16,400 nt of DNA from Bacteroidetes bacterium UBA7368 (GTDB lineage: Bacteria > Bacteroidota > Rhodothermia > Rhodothermales > UBA10348): contig DKOG01000105.1 of assembly GCA_002469915.1 (NCBI GenBank), forward strand, positions 1 to 16,400, written 5' to 3'. The notes under the pieces were generated by a model. That model was not told the origin of the DNA. It worked only from the letters and a program-made list of their open reading frames with translations, and did not search any database. The translations under genes and the position numbers were made by a program. Positions 7,259 to 16,325 of the stretch are shown in pieces. The first letter of the stretch is position 1; every line of letters begins with the position of its first letter.

Positions 7259-8464
7259 ATGAAGATTACCAATATCGAATATTATCCGCTCCAACTGACG
7301 GTAGCAGGGGACTCGGAAATCGGAACCGATGAGGACCCTTCTCGGCAGGTCGGTGCTTCTGCGGAGTCCATGGCAGCGCAGCGCTATAAAGCGCCCGAAA
7401 CCGGCGTGATTCTCATTCGCACAGATGATGGTTTGGTGGGTATTGGTGATGGGGCAACCTTACCGCACTATCTGGGGCATGGAATTGGAAGCATGGTCGA
7501 CTGGATGGCGCGGTTTCGAACAGTTTTGATCGGAGCCGACCCGCTAAACATTGCAGGCATTCATCAACTAATGGAAGCCGTTGCCGATCGTAATCCAGCT
7601 GGATGCCGACCCGCTCAAGCCGCCATAGATATGGCGATATATGACCTGGCAGGGAAAGTACATAACTGTCCTGTCTTTGATTTACTGGGTGGAGCATACA
7701 GAACAAGTCTGGACCTTCAGACCCAAATGCATGGACAGACTCCGGAACAACAATTGGAGGTATGCCGCCACTATATCGATAAAGGATACAAGGCCCTCAA
7801 AGTTAAGATTGGAGGTCAAATTAGACGAGACGGCTGTCTGACTAGCTCGGCGGTACTGGCTGACCAAGCGAAAGTGGAAATAGTAGCTCAGCACGTACCT
7901 CACAATATTCAGGTCGACGTTGACGCCAACCAAACCCTTTCCAGCCCCAAAACAGCGATCAGTTTTTTCGAGGGGGTACTCCGATCGGCACATCACCCGA
8001 ATATGTCTATCGAACAGCCGCTACATCATCTCGATTTGGTAGGGCACGCTTTCATGCGAAGGGCCCTACCGCTGCCTATGATTCTAGATGAATCTGTCAC
8101 CTCTCCAGCTGCAATGATGCAAATCGTTAGGTTGGACGCAGCCGACAGAATCGTATTAAAGCCAAACCGGGTTGGCGGCCTCTTCCAAGCACAAAAGATC
8201 ATTTCCATCTGTGAGGCAAACGGAATCGGTGTTAGTCTCGATACAATGCCGTTTACCGTACTCGGAAACACGATGCTTTGCCACCTTGCCGCTACGATTA
8301 AGACTCATTATCCACTTGATGCGGAAGGACACACGTTTTTTGAAGAAAGTCCATTTCACGGCGGATTGACTCTGAGCAATGGTCAGGTTCACATCTCACG
8401 AGAAGCGGGTTTCGGAGTAGAGATCGATGAGCAGAAGCTTGAGAATATGAAGTGCAAAATCTGA
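7259..8464 (+). CDS. Mandelate racemase/muconate lactonizing enzyme family protein (enolase superfamily), catalytic residues intact
   Basis: A 401-residue enolase-superfamily enzyme. The N-terminal capping domain (about 1-135) includes the flexible loop near 17-45, and the barrel follows. Expected active-site positions are present: catalytic pair K181-V-K183, metal ligand D222 in DVDANQ (220-225), metal ligand E252 in IEQP, metal ligand D277 in DES, and the opposite lysine K301 in KPNRVGG. This is the MLE-type arrangement (Lys on strands 2 and 6), which supports Mg2+-dependent alpha-proton abstraction leading to epimerization, dehydration or cycloisomerization in the cytoplasm. The strand-8 region reads PLDAEG rather than the DxD of typical dipeptide epimerases, so that specificity is not supported. 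It is divergent from the pseudoenzyme-like paralog and converges with the FG-GAP gene (21-base gap). Substrate unknown. Confidence 0.88.
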   Translation: MKITNIEYYPLQLTVAGDSEIGTDEDPSRQVGASAESMAAQRYKAPETGVILIRTDDGLVGIGDGATLPHYLGHGIGSMVDWMARFRTVLIGADPLNIAGIHQLMEAVADRNPAGCRPAQAAIDMAIYDLAGKVHNCPVFDLLGGAYRTSLDLQTQMHGQTPEQQLEVCRHYIDKGYKALKVKIGGQIRRDGCLTSSAVLADQAKVEIVAQHVPHNIQVDVDANQTLSSPKTAISFFEGVLRSAHHPNMSIEQPLHHLDLVGHAFMRRALPLPMILDESVTSPAAMMQIVRLDAADRIVLKPNRVGGLFQAQKIISICEANGIGVSLDTMPFTVLGNTMLCHLAATIKTHYPLDAEGHTFFEESPFHGGLTLSNGQVHISREAGFGVEIDEQKLENMKCKI

Positions 8465-8485
8465 GTTTAGCGCCCCGATTGAATA

Positions 8486-9613
8486 CTACTGGTTCGAAGC
8501 CGAACGGTTAATGAGAATAAAATTCAATCCGTTTGAATTAGCTATACCAACGTCTGGGTACCCGTCTCCATTTACGTCCCCGGCTCCGACTCCATAGCTA
8601 ATTCCGTCTTCCATACCGAATGCTACTTGGTCAAAATTTCGCCCCGATCCGTCATTAAAAAATGCCGCATTGGGCGCGCGAACGTTCCCGATAATCACAT
8701 CCATATCTCCATCTAGATCTAGATCAATGACAGAAACGGCGTACGAAGCACCTTCCTCGGCTCCGAAGGTTACCCCCTTTCCAAAGGCACCGGAAGCATT
8801 TCCGAAATACACTCCATTTTGCTCGCCGATATTAGCGGTAATGATGTCTAGGTATCCATCGCCATCCATATCGGCTACCGCTACGCTGCGTGTCTCATCA
8901 CTACCTGAACCGTAGGAGATACGCTGCTCAAACCCCATTGAGCCATCATTCAGATACACAAAATTGGGTTGACCATCTCGGTTAGCCAGAATTAAATCAG
9001 GCCAGCCGTCTGCGTTCATATCTGCAACAGAAAGCGAAATGGTAGAATCGTCCTTGCTACCAAAACCACGCTTTGGACCAAACGTCCCTCCCTCATTCAA
9101 ATAGATCCCATTCTCCATGCCGCGGTTGGTCACAATCGCATCAGGCAAGCCATCTCCATTCAAATCAGCCAAAATGACGTCCCGTGTAGATTCTACTTCC
9201 GGGCCAAGCGTTCCGGCTTCCGAAAATTGACCCGAACCGTCATTCAAATATATCACGTTTGGAGCCATATCGTTTGCCACTATGGCATCCAAGTCACCAT
9301 CCCCGTCTAAATCTGCGACCGGAATGGAGTAACTCGTTCGACTCACTTCTCCCAAGGGATAGCGCTGCATAAACCGGCCTTTACCACTATTGAGAAAGAT
9401 CTCGTTCTGCTGGGGCCAATGCCTACCGTTGGCAACCAGAACATCTAAATCCCCGTCACCATCTACGTCCGCAAAGGTCAAGGAGGGCGACAGATCGGTG
9501 CCTACCCCAAGCATGGAGCGAGATCCAACAATAAAACTTCTCTCCTGCCCAAGGGCTGAGGAGGGGGCTAGGATAAGACCGACTAAAAGCAAGGAAGTAC
9601 AAATACGATTCAT
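8486..9613 (-). CDS. Secreted seven-repeat FG-GAP/VCBS protein, probable seven-bladed beta-propeller
   Basis: A 375-residue protein with a signal peptide (MNRICTSLLLVGLILAPSSALGQ, cleavage about residue 20-23). The rest is almost entirely seven repeats starting with a calcium-loop motif of the type ADxDGDGxxDxxxAN. The first Asp of each is at about 49, 101, 150, 198, 248, 297 and 346, a period near 49 residues. Each repeat then has a (I/V)YLNDGSGxF strand. Seven FG-GAP blades make a closed propeller, as in integrin alpha-chain and related bacterial proteins; each DxDGDGxxD loop should bind Ca2+. No enzyme domain and no obvious C-terminal sorting domain are present. It lies 40 bases downstream of the peptidase gene on the same strand, so co-transcription is plausible. 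Role (adhesion, binding or scaffold outside the cell) is inference. Confidence 0.85.
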   Translation of the reverse strand: MNRICTSLLLVGLILAPSSALGQERSFIVGSRSMLGVGTDLSPSLTFADVDGDGDLDVLVANGRHWPQQNEIFLNSGKGRFMQRYPLGEVSRTSYSIPVADLDGDGDLDAIVANDMAPNVIYLNDGSGQFSEAGTLGPEVESTRDVILADLNGDGLPDAIVTNRGMENGIYLNEGGTFGPKRGFGSKDDSTISLSVADMNADGWPDLILANRDGQPNFVYLNDGSMGFEQRISYGSGSDETRSVAVADMDGDGYLDIITANIGEQNGVYFGNASGAFGKGVTFGAEEGASYAVSVIDLDLDGDMDVIIGNVRAPNAAFFNDGSGRNFDQVAFGMEDGISYGVGAGDVNGDGYPDVGIANSNGLNFILINRSASNQ

Positions 9614-9653
9614 CTAAAATAGCCTAGAGACTGATGTTCTGAGTTGATACAGA

Positions 9654-11735
9654 CTAGTTTTTCAAGACCAACGATTCAATAAAGAACTCCATCATACGCA
9701 TCTGATTAATGCCAGAATGGCCCCGGTCGGGCCCAACCTGAACGTCGAAACTTTTACCGGCATCCTGAAGCGCTTTGATAAGATGCATGGTTTGGGAAGG
9801 GTGCACGTTGTTATCCGCCGTTCCGTAATATAACATCAAGTCTCCCTTGAGGTTATCGACATAATTCATAACAGATCCAGCATCATAACCCGCCGTATTT
9901 TCCTGCGGCTTCCACATATATCGTTCGGTATAAATCGTGTCGTAATGACGCCAGTCCGTAACAGATGACGACGCCGATGCAGCCTGAAATACATCGGGAT
10001 GTCGAACCAGTGCCATAGCTGAAACATACCCGCCGTATGAACCCCCATAAATTCCGACGCGTGAGCCATTAATGTAGTTGCGCTCACGTAGGGCCTTTAC
10101 GCCCGCTGCCTGATCATCTACCTCAACCGTTCCCAGCTTCTCATAGATCGCATCCAAGAACCGCTTTCCGCGCCCATTTGCACTGCGGGAATCAAACCTA
10201 GCGACCATGAATCCATACTCGGTAAGAGGGCTTCCAACAGCAAATGATTCCCGTGCCCCGTTGGTGTTCGGGCCCGCATAAACGCTTATCAATAGCGGAT
10301 AGGACTTGGTCGAATCGAAGTTTGACGGCCTACTTAGCACACCATACAAATCCGTTTCGCCGTCATCGGCCTTGAAGGTGAATAGCTCATTGAAATGCAG
10401 ACCCAATTTATTGAAATGACTCAAATCGCTGGTCGCAACCTCAGCTACTACTTTTCCTTTGGCATTTAGCACCTGGGTAACCGGCGGAATATTATGCGCT
10501 TGCGCCACATCCACGAAGTATTTCCCGTTTGGTGATGGCCGTATAGAATGGTTGAGGGTCGGATCTGTTAGACGTACGTCGCCTTTCCCATTCAACTTGA
10601 CTCGATGCAACTGCGTCTTCATTGGATTGTCACCAGATCGCGCCATGTACCACAATCGGTTTGCTTTTTCATCAACCCGCACAATGCTGGCTACTTCAAA
10701 GTCATGATTGGTCAGCGTCGCGAGCAATTCTCCGGAAAGATCATACAAGTAGTAGTTCAACCATCCGGATCGTTCGGATGCGAATATGAACCGTTGTCCA
10801 TCATCGAGAAACTGCATGGTCGGGCGGTTGCGAACCCAGCTTTCCGGCCACTCATCGCGGACTACTTTTCGGCACGTACCTACATCTGGCATGCAAGCAG
10901 CGATTTCCAATATATTTTGGCGCCGATTGGTGCGATTCACGAGCAGCTCACTTCCATCGGGCGACCACTGAATGTTGTATACATAATGTCCAACTACATC
11001 ATCTGTGAACGGAGCTCCATCTCGGATGTCCATTCGGGCATGACTGCCACTTTCAAGGTCATACACAAACAGATCCACCACCGGATTGGGGACCCCAGCT
11101 TTGGGATAGGCCTCCGTGTCTATCGTGCTTTGAAGCGCTGTCTGATTGAGCTGTAAATAGTAGTCCGGCACCGGACCTTCGTCAAACCGGTAGTACGCCA
11201 GTTTATTTCCATTCGGAGACCACCACATGGCCGTGCTCTGTCCCAGTTCTTCCCCATAGACCCAGCTGGCAGACCCATATTTGATACGCTCATCTACACT
11301 CCCATCCGAGGTTAGTTGACGTTCATCTGAACCATCGGCTTTGCTCATCCACACATTGTGATCCCGATATAAGGCCTTCATGCTTCCGTCTGGAGAATCT
11401 GCAAATTCAAATTGTCGACCGCGAGCCGGTCTGCCTCTACGACCATTTGCGGACGAGACTGGATTCTCAATCTCAACGGAATCACCTTTCTTGACGTCAA
11501 ATCGATACCGCTGACCATCATAGGTATATTCAAAACTCTCGCTGTCATCTGCCCAAACTGCGTTCACCGCACCGGAAACGTATGCTGTCCTCAACTCAGG
11601 ACTCATCTCTATAAATTGAGCATACCCAGGCATTTGCTTAATCTTATCCTGACCTGCGACGGGCAGCGCCCAAAGACAAGTGGCCATAACTAGGGCGGTT
11701 GTCCAAACACCATTGCCCTTCATTCCTATACTCAT
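9654..11735 (-). CDS. Secreted prolyl dipeptidyl-peptidase IV-like serine peptidase (family S9B)
   Basis: Probable exported exopeptidase that removes dipeptides from the N-terminus, usually after Pro or Ala. The frame is open to an ATG at 11774, but the ATG at 11735 is preferred. It has AGAGAAG just upstream, and an inverted repeat overlaps the upstream ATG. Residue numbers here count from 11774; subtract 13 for this start. After a signal peptide ending near VAGQ comes the DPPIV_N propeller (about 85-465) with WVYGEELG at 171-178, whose double Glu (175-176) matches the pair that grips the substrate amino group. The peptidase domain has oxyanion-side Tyr499 in YAGP, nucleophile Ser579 in GGSYGG, Asp654 in GTADNNVH and His686 in DRGH. 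Family members usually have Trp before the Ser (GWSYGG); here it is Gly. It sits 40 bases upstream of the FG-GAP gene. Dipeptides made outside could feed the Opp importer. Confidence 0.9.
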   Translation of the reverse strand: MSIGMKGNGVWTTALVMATCLWALPVAGQDKIKQMPGYAQFIEMSPELRTAYVSGAVNAVWADDSESFEYTYDGQRYRFDVKKGDSVEIENPVSSANGRRGRPARGRQFEFADSPDGSMKALYRDHNVWMSKADGSDERQLTSDGSVDERIKYGSASWVYGEELGQSTAMWWSPNGNKLAYYRFDEGPVPDYYLQLNQTALQSTIDTEAYPKAGVPNPVVDLFVYDLESGSHARMDIRDGAPFTDDVVGHYVYNIQWSPDGSELLVNRTNRRQNILEIAACMPDVGTCRKVVRDEWPESWVRNRPTMQFLDDGQRFIFASERSGWLNYYLYDLSGELLATLTNHDFEVASIVRVDEKANRLWYMARSGDNPMKTQLHRVKLNGKGDVRLTDPTLNHSIRPSPNGKYFVDVAQAHNIPPVTQVLNAKGKVVAEVATSDLSHFNKLGLHFNELFTFKADDGETDLYGVLSRPSNFDSTKSYPLLISVYAGPNTNGARESFAVGSPLTEYGFMVARFDSRSANGRGKRFLDAIYEKLGTVEVDDQAAGVKALRERNYINGSRVGIYGGSYGGYVSAMALVRHPDVFQAASASSSVTDWRHYDTIYTERYMWKPQENTAGYDAGSVMNYVDNLKGDLMLYYGTADNNVHPSQTMHLIKALQDAGKSFDVQVGPDRGHSGINQMRMMEFFIESLVLKN

Positions 11736-11768
11736 ATCGCTTCTCTTTTGATCGATTTGGCGTACCAC

Positions 11769-11787
11769 GTACATTGCGCCAATGTAC
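11769..11787. repeat. Perfect inverted repeat between the peptidase and SUI1 genes
   Basis: GTACATTG (11769-11776) and CAATGTAC (11780-11787) are perfect complements separated by CGC. The repeat lies in the divergent spacer, 34 bases before the preferred peptidase start. It may be an operator or a 5' leader hairpin. No T-run follows on either strand, so it does not look like an intrinsic terminator. Confidence 0.45.
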
Positions 11788-11804
11788 TATCGTCTTTCCG
11801 ATAG
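11787..11804. repeat. Second inverted repeat directly abutting the first
   Basis: CTATCG (11787-11792) and CGATAG (11799-11804) pair around a six-base loop TCTTTC. It shares base 11787 with the neighbouring dyad, so the two structures stand back to back in the spacer between the divergent peptidase and SUI1 genes. The arms are only 6 bp, so chance cannot be excluded. Confidence 0.3.
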
Positions 11805-11855
11805 ACAAAGTCGCTCGAAGTGATCTCAAGTCCCGGCCATGTAACCCCTTTTACC

Positions 11856-12113
11856 ATGTCGTCCTATCCCAAAGATGGAATTGTCCGTGTTGGCCGCGAA
11901 ACCAAAGGAAGACGCGGAAAGGGTGTCACCATTGTAACCGGACTCCCAGGGTCAGAATCTCAACTGAAGACGATAGCCTCCAAATTGAAAGCTCAATGCG
12001 GAGTAGGTGGAACGGTGAAGGGCCGCATTGTGGAAATCCAAGGCGACCAAAGAGATCGGCTGTTCAAAATCCTTTCAGACAGCGGCTATACCGTTCGCAA
12101 AAGCGGAGGTTAA
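11856..12113 (+). CDS. yciH: SUI1/eIF1-domain translation factor homolog (YciH-like)
   Basis: A small protein of 85 residues from the ATG at 11856, or 97 from an in-frame GTG at 11820; an in-frame stop lies upstream at 11802-11804. It reads DGIVRVGRETKGRRGKGVTI, then QCGVGGTVKGRIVEIQGDQRDRL and ends in GYTVRKSGG. These are the SUI1 blocks of the eIF1/YciH family: a basic KGRRGKG strip, the CGxGGTVK core and the IEIQGDxRD strand. In eukaryotes eIF1 controls start-codon choice, and E. coli YciH is reported to discriminate against aberrant initiation; the role here should be similar but is inferred. It lacks most of the N-terminal tail seen in E. coli YciH (108 residues). No convincing Shine-Dalgarno sequence is seen before either start. 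It is divergent from the peptidase gene. Confidence 0.88.
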   Translation: MSSYPKDGIVRVGRETKGRRGKGVTIVTGLPGSESQLKTIASKLKAQCGVGGTVKGRIVEIQGDQRDRLFKILSDSGYTVRKSGG

Positions 12114-12154
12114 AACACCTCTATACCGGTTAATTCTGCCCAGTCTTGGACGAT

Positions 12155-12218
12155 ACTCTGACTGATAGTGTTCTCTTCACAAGAGAACTGAGTACTAATC
12201 AGTTCGCCATTTCAGAGT
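12155..12218 (+). promoter_or_regulatory. Nested inverted repeat ending at the kinase start codon
   Basis: Three paired blocks lie one inside another. ACTCTGA (12155-12161) pairs with TCAGAGT (12212-12218), CTGATAGT (12162-12169) pairs with ACTAATCAG (12194-12202, one extra A), and GTTCTCTT (12170-12177) pairs with AAGAGAAC (12181-12188) around CAC. Bulges of 5 and 9 bases remain on the 3' side. In RNA this could fold into a long stem reaching the base before ATG 12219. It may be a leader structure or a cluster of protein-binding dyads. There is no T-run, so it is not a standard terminator for the SUI1 gene. Confidence 0.45.
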
Positions 12219-15200
12219 ATGAACATGCGCATATCGCCATCTAACGGTATGAAAAGCCTCCTTTTGAGCGTCTGCTGGATCACAGTCCTGCTGACACCGC
12301 TAGTCCATTCTGCGTATGCACAAAACTATAGCCTCGAGTCCTATTCGCTTGAAGAAGGGCTTCAGCAGTCACAAGTTTTTGACGTGCTTCAAGATGGTCG
12401 TGGAGAAATCTGGCTCGCACTTTTCGCCGGAGGAATCACTCGATTCGATGGACAGACATTTGACCGACTAGATGTTGGAGAGGACCTTGTTAACGAGATT
12501 ATCCAGACGCAGAAACTGTACGAAGACAGTAAAGGAAACCTCTGGTTTGGTACTCGAAAAGGACTGCTCAAATATGATGGCAACTCTTTTAACATGTTTA
12601 CCACCAAACATGGATTGGTGAACAACGATGTCCGAGCTATTGAAGAAGATGATTCGGGTGAATTGTGGATAGGGACGCCGGGGGGCGTTTCTGTGATGAA
12701 TGGCGAGAACTTCTATGACTTCAACAAAGACTTGATCACGAGTGTCAATTTTAGTTCAATCGTGAACGACCGTTTTGGAAGAATGTGGATTGGAACGCCC
12801 TTTGATGGGCTATTTATGTTCGAACAGGGAGAATTAACTCAATGGTCAACGGATTCTGAACTTGGAACCTCCGAAATCTCCTCAATTGCTATCGATAAAT
12901 ACGATCGTATATGGCTTGGGACTCCTTCAGGAATCGTTCGCTACGATGATGCTTCGTTTCAATTATTTGATACAGATGATGGAATGACGTCCAATTCCAT
13001 TAACACGTTAATGGCTGATAGCCATGGCTTGATCTGGATTGGTACCGACCGAGGAGTGACTCGTTACGACGGTCACACATTTACCGCTTTCTCCAGTTCT
13101 ACCCTCTCAGCGACCCCGATCCGCTCTTTTATGGAAGATCAGGAGGGAAGTATTTGGATTGCGACCGATGGGAAGGGTCTCTTAAAACACGTTCCTTCTG
13201 CTTTCCTGAACTATGGACTTGAGGACGGTTTGTCTGGGGATATGGTCTGGAGCATTTCATATGGGCGAAATGACAATATGCTCATTGGCACCCAAAGCGG
13301 CCTAACGGAATTTGACGGAACCCAATTTTCACCTGTAGAACATTCTAATGACAAGCTGAATGAAGGCGAGGTGTACTCCTTGCTCCACACCTCAAGCGAC
13401 GTCTTGTGGATGGGTACCGAAACGGGACTGGTGCGTGAAACAGCGACCTCTTTCGATATTGCTACTCAGGCCGATGGTGAGGATATAGGCACCGTTTTTC
13501 ATATTGCGGAAGCAGATGATGGATCGGTCTGGTTTGGGACCAGCAATGGGCTACTAAAGCATGATGGAATGGGATTTACCCGTTTCAAAAACATGGCTGA
13601 TTCAACTGACGGATCAATACAAGCAGTTTTTCCAGACGATTCCGGGACCATCTGGGCAGGGACGTCTACTGGAATTGACCGATTTGACGGGGTTTCCTTT
13701 TCGCCCTTCATTTCGGGTGAAGCACTGGATGATGTCTGGATTTCAGACATCAAAGCCGACTCAGATGGTGATATCTGGATCGGCACGGAAACCGGATTGT
13801 ATTTCTATAACCCTGACACAGACAACGAAGACTCCTCATTCGAGTTTTTCGGGTTATCTGACGGCATGAACGATGTGATGACCTATTTCCTGTTGTTTGA
13901 CGACCAAGGCGATCTTTGGGTGGGGACCAACCAGGGTATAAACCAGATCGACCTCGCCCATTTCAAGGCGACGAGAGAAAAAAATATCCGTTCGTTTGGA
14001 AAATCTGATGGCATTGTGGGCATTGAAACGAATCACCATGCAGCCTTCAAAGCAAACGATGGTACGTTGTGGTTTGGCACAGTTGGTGGACTCATTAAAT
14101 ACGACCCCTCTTTATTCCACATCAATACCGTGGAGCCTTCCACTCGTATTGCAGATGTACGCCTTTTCTTCGAAGACCCTGATTGGCGCCTGTGGACAGA
14201 TACTTTTGCAGATTGGACGGGTATTCCAACGAACTTGACTCTCCCCTATCACCAAAACCACTTAACGTTTGACGTGGTTGGAATGAGCTTTGTATCTCCT
14301 AAAAAAATCAAATATCGATACAAATTAGATGGTTTTGACAAGGATTGGTCTCCAGAGACACAGCTTCCTACACAGACCTATTCCAACTTAGCCCCTGGCC
14401 ATTACACCTTGCTTGTGAGGGCCAAAAACAGTGATGGACTATGGAATAGGACCCCGACTTCCTACTCATTTAAGATTCTGATGCCATTCTGGCAACAATG
14501 GTGGTTCATTCTCATTTGTGTTACCGTCGGACTAGTTGCCATACGGGAGCTTCTCCGATGGAAGACGCGATCGCTGGCTCACAGAAAACAAGTACTTGAA
14601 CTAGAGGTAGCAATACGAACTGAGGAGCTGCGCAATACCAATGTGGCACTGATCGAAGCCAAAGAACAGGCATTAGAGGCGGTAAATACAAAAAGCGAGT
14701 TTCTGGCTAATATGAGTCATGAAATTCGTACACCAATGAACGGTGTCATCGGTTTTACCGAACTCCTTTTGGATCAAAATCTAGGCTCTGTAGAACGTGA
14801 GTTTGTCAGCATAATTAAGACTAGTGGCGAATCCTTACTGAAAATAATTAACCATATTCTTGATCTATCTAAGATCGAAGCCGGCAAAATTGAAATCGAG
14901 CAAGAGTCCTTCTCCATTCGTTCGTGTATTGAAGAGTCTCTTGATATGATTAGCATGCGAACAGAAAAGAAGGACATCGAACTTACCTATCTCATTCGGC
15001 CGGACGTTCCAGAATATGTAAAAGGAGATTCGGCTCGTTTGCGTCAAATAGCCGTAAATCTTGTTGCCAACGCCGTAAAGTTTACAGAAGAAGGAGAGGT
15101 CTCTATACAGGTCGGAAATGACGGTCCATCCCTTTCTGGGAACGAAATGAACTTGAAGTTCAGCATTCTAGATACAGGGATTGGTATTCCCGAAAATCAA

Positions 15201-16325
15201 CTTAACCGCTTGTTTGAGTCCTTTTCGCAGGGTGACTCATCCACAACTCGAAGATACGGTGGCTCTGGTCTTGGGTTAACCATTAGTAAACACCTATGTG
15301 AATTGATGGGTGGAACCATGTGGGTTGAAAGCAAAGTGGATGCAGGAAGTACGTTCCACTTTACGATCGCCGTGGCTGAATCAGATACGAACCAGGCCGT
15401 CCCTGCTCTCAAAGGCCCTCAACCCGCCCTGCAGGGCATGCGCGTTCTCGTAATTGATGACAATCCAACGAATCGAATCATGCTTGAACGTCAGACTAGC
15501 GACTGGGGTATGAAGCCACAAATGGTTGCCAGTGCAAAGGAAGCTCACGCCCTTTATGACAATGGCGAGCAATTTGAAGCATTGGTTATAGATGCGCATA
15601 TGCAGGACCTAGATGCGCTTATGTTGGCAGAAGAGCTGCGAATGAGAAACCACACTTCCAATCTTGCACTCATTCTGCTTACTACTTTGGCAGACCGACT
15701 AAGGGCATCTGAATTTGAAGGCTCGTGGGGCAAACGAGTCAGCAAGCCCGTTCATCAAGCAAGTCTTTTTGACGCATTTTTGGAAGCCTTCAGTGAAGTA
15801 AATCATCAATTACCCAAAACTAAAGTCGAAGATGTTGCTCCCTCTTCTCTAGCCTCTCGATTCCCGTTGAGTATTCTTGTCGCAGAAGACAATCTCATCA
15901 ACCAGAAACTGTTTCAGACGACATTGTCTCGCATGGGATACAAGCCTCAGCTGGTATCAAACGGACAAGAAGTGATGGACGCTTTACGTAAAAAGGTCTA
16001 CGACCTGGTACTCATGGACTTGCATATGCCCGTAATGGACGGACTTGAAGCGACACGACGCATATCCATAGAAATAAATACGGATTACCGTCCACATGTC
16101 GTTGCTCTGACAGCGGCTGTGATGAAGCAAGACAAGCAACGATGCCTAGACGCAGGGATGCAGGATTTCCTAACAAAACCGATCGAAAGGAATGAATTAC
16201 AACGCATACTCTCGACGTGCCCTCGACTCGATAAGCGAGTCGCCGAGGGAAAAGAAAGACTACCGCAACAACGCCCTAGAACACGTACACCTTCCAGCAA
16301 GCAAGATGGTAGAACAGTGTCCTAA
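12219..16325 (+). CDS. Hybrid two-component sensor histidine kinase with two reg_prop beta-propellers, Y_Y_Y domain and two receiver domains
   Basis: A 1368-residue membrane sensor. A signal peptide ends near AYAQ (35); a start at ATG 12249 would give a cleaner one. About 14 reg_prop repeats of the form (L/I)WxGTxxGLxxYDGxxF fill residues 40-640, enough for two seven-bladed periplasmic propellers. A Y_Y_Y domain (about 676-757) and one membrane helix (about 761-780) follow, then a coiled coil. The cytoplasmic part has HisKA with phospho-acceptor His834 ([10 protein letters not shown]) and HATPase with N947/N951, DTGIGI from 985 and GGSGLGL from 1014. Receiver 1 has D1080/D1081, D1125 and K1176; receiver 2 has E1223/D1224, D1267 and K1320. 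Unlike classic Bacteroides hybrid systems it has no AraC-type DNA-binding domain, so phosphate must pass to another protein. Receiver 1 is divergent around its Asp (DAHMQD rather than D-x-x-MP). Ligand unknown; such propeller sensors often bind carbohydrates. Confidence 0.93.
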   Translation: MNMRISPSNGMKSLLLSVCWITVLLTPLVHSAYAQNYSLESYSLEEGLQQSQVFDVLQDGRGEIWLALFAGGITRFDGQTFDRLDVGEDLVNEIIQTQKLYEDSKGNLWFGTRKGLLKYDGNSFNMFTTKHGLVNNDVRAIEEDDSGELWIGTPGGVSVMNGENFYDFNKDLITSVNFSSIVNDRFGRMWIGTPFDGLFMFEQGELTQWSTDSELGTSEISSIAIDKYDRIWLGTPSGIVRYDDASFQLFDTDDGMTSNSINTLMADSHGLIWIGTDRGVTRYDGHTFTAFSSSTLSATPIRSFMEDQEGSIWIATDGKGLLKHVPSAFLNYGLEDGLSGDMVWSISYGRNDNMLIGTQSGLTEFDGTQFSPVEHSNDKLNEGEVYSLLHTSSDVLWMGTETGLVRETATSFDIATQADGEDIGTVFHIAEADDGSVWFGTSNGLLKHDGMGFTRFKNMADSTDGSIQAVFPDDSGTIWAGTSTGIDRFDGVSFSPFISGEALDDVWISDIKADSDGDIWIGTETGLYFYNPDTDNEDSSFEFFGLSDGMNDVMTYFLLFDDQGDLWVGTNQGINQIDLAHFKATREKNIRSFGKSDGIVGIETNHHAAFKANDGTLWFGTVGGLIKYDPSLFHINTVEPSTRIADVRLFFEDPDWRLWTDTFADWTGIPTNLTLPYHQNHLTFDVVGMSFVSPKKIKYRYKLDGFDKDWSPETQLPTQTYSNLAPGHYTLLVRAKNSDGLWNRTPTSYSFKILMPFWQQWWFILICVTVGLVAIRELLRWKTRSLAHRKQVLELEVAIRTEELRNTNVALIEAKEQALEAVNTKSEFLANMSHEIRTPMNGVIGFTELLLDQNLGSVEREFVSIIKTSGESLLKIINHILDLSKIEAGKIEIEQESFSIRSCIEESLDMISMRTEKKDIELTYLIRPDVPEYVKGDSARLRQIAVNLVANAVKFTEEGEVSIQVGNDGPSLSGNEMNLKFSILDTGIGIPENQLNRLFESFSQGDSSTTRRYGGSGLGLTISKHLCELMGGTMWVESKVDAGSTFHFTIAVAESDTNQAVPALKGPQPALQGMRVLVIDDNPTNRIMLERQTSDWGMKPQMVASAKEAHALYDNGEQFEALVIDAHMQDLDALMLAEELRMRNHTSNLALILLTTLADRLRASEFEGSWGKRVSKPVHQASLFDAFLEAFSEVNHQLPKTKVEDVAPSSLASRFPLSILVAEDNLINQKLFQTTLSRMGYKPQLVSNGQEVMDALRKKVYDLVLMDLHMPVMDGLEATRRISIEINTDYRPHVVALTAAVMKQDKQRCLDAGMQDFLTKPIERNELQRILSTCPRLDKRVAEGKERLPQQRPRTRTPSSKQDGRTVS

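Noticed and set aside
7259..8464. Naming it L-Ala-D/L-Glu or dipeptide epimerase
   Set aside because: Attractive beside an Opp importer, but the DxD motif expected at the last barrel strand is not seen (PLDAEG instead).
10605..11156. Open frame of 183 codons on the + strand
   Set aside because: It lies antisense inside the peptidase gene, whose protein motifs are unmistakable; the antisense product resembles nothing. The same holds for the + strand frame at 6344-6760 inside the enolase-like gene.
11736..11774. A longer peptidase starting at ATG 11774
   Set aside because: It puts 13 polar residues before the signal peptide, and an inverted repeat covers that ATG; ATG 11735 has a better ribosome site.
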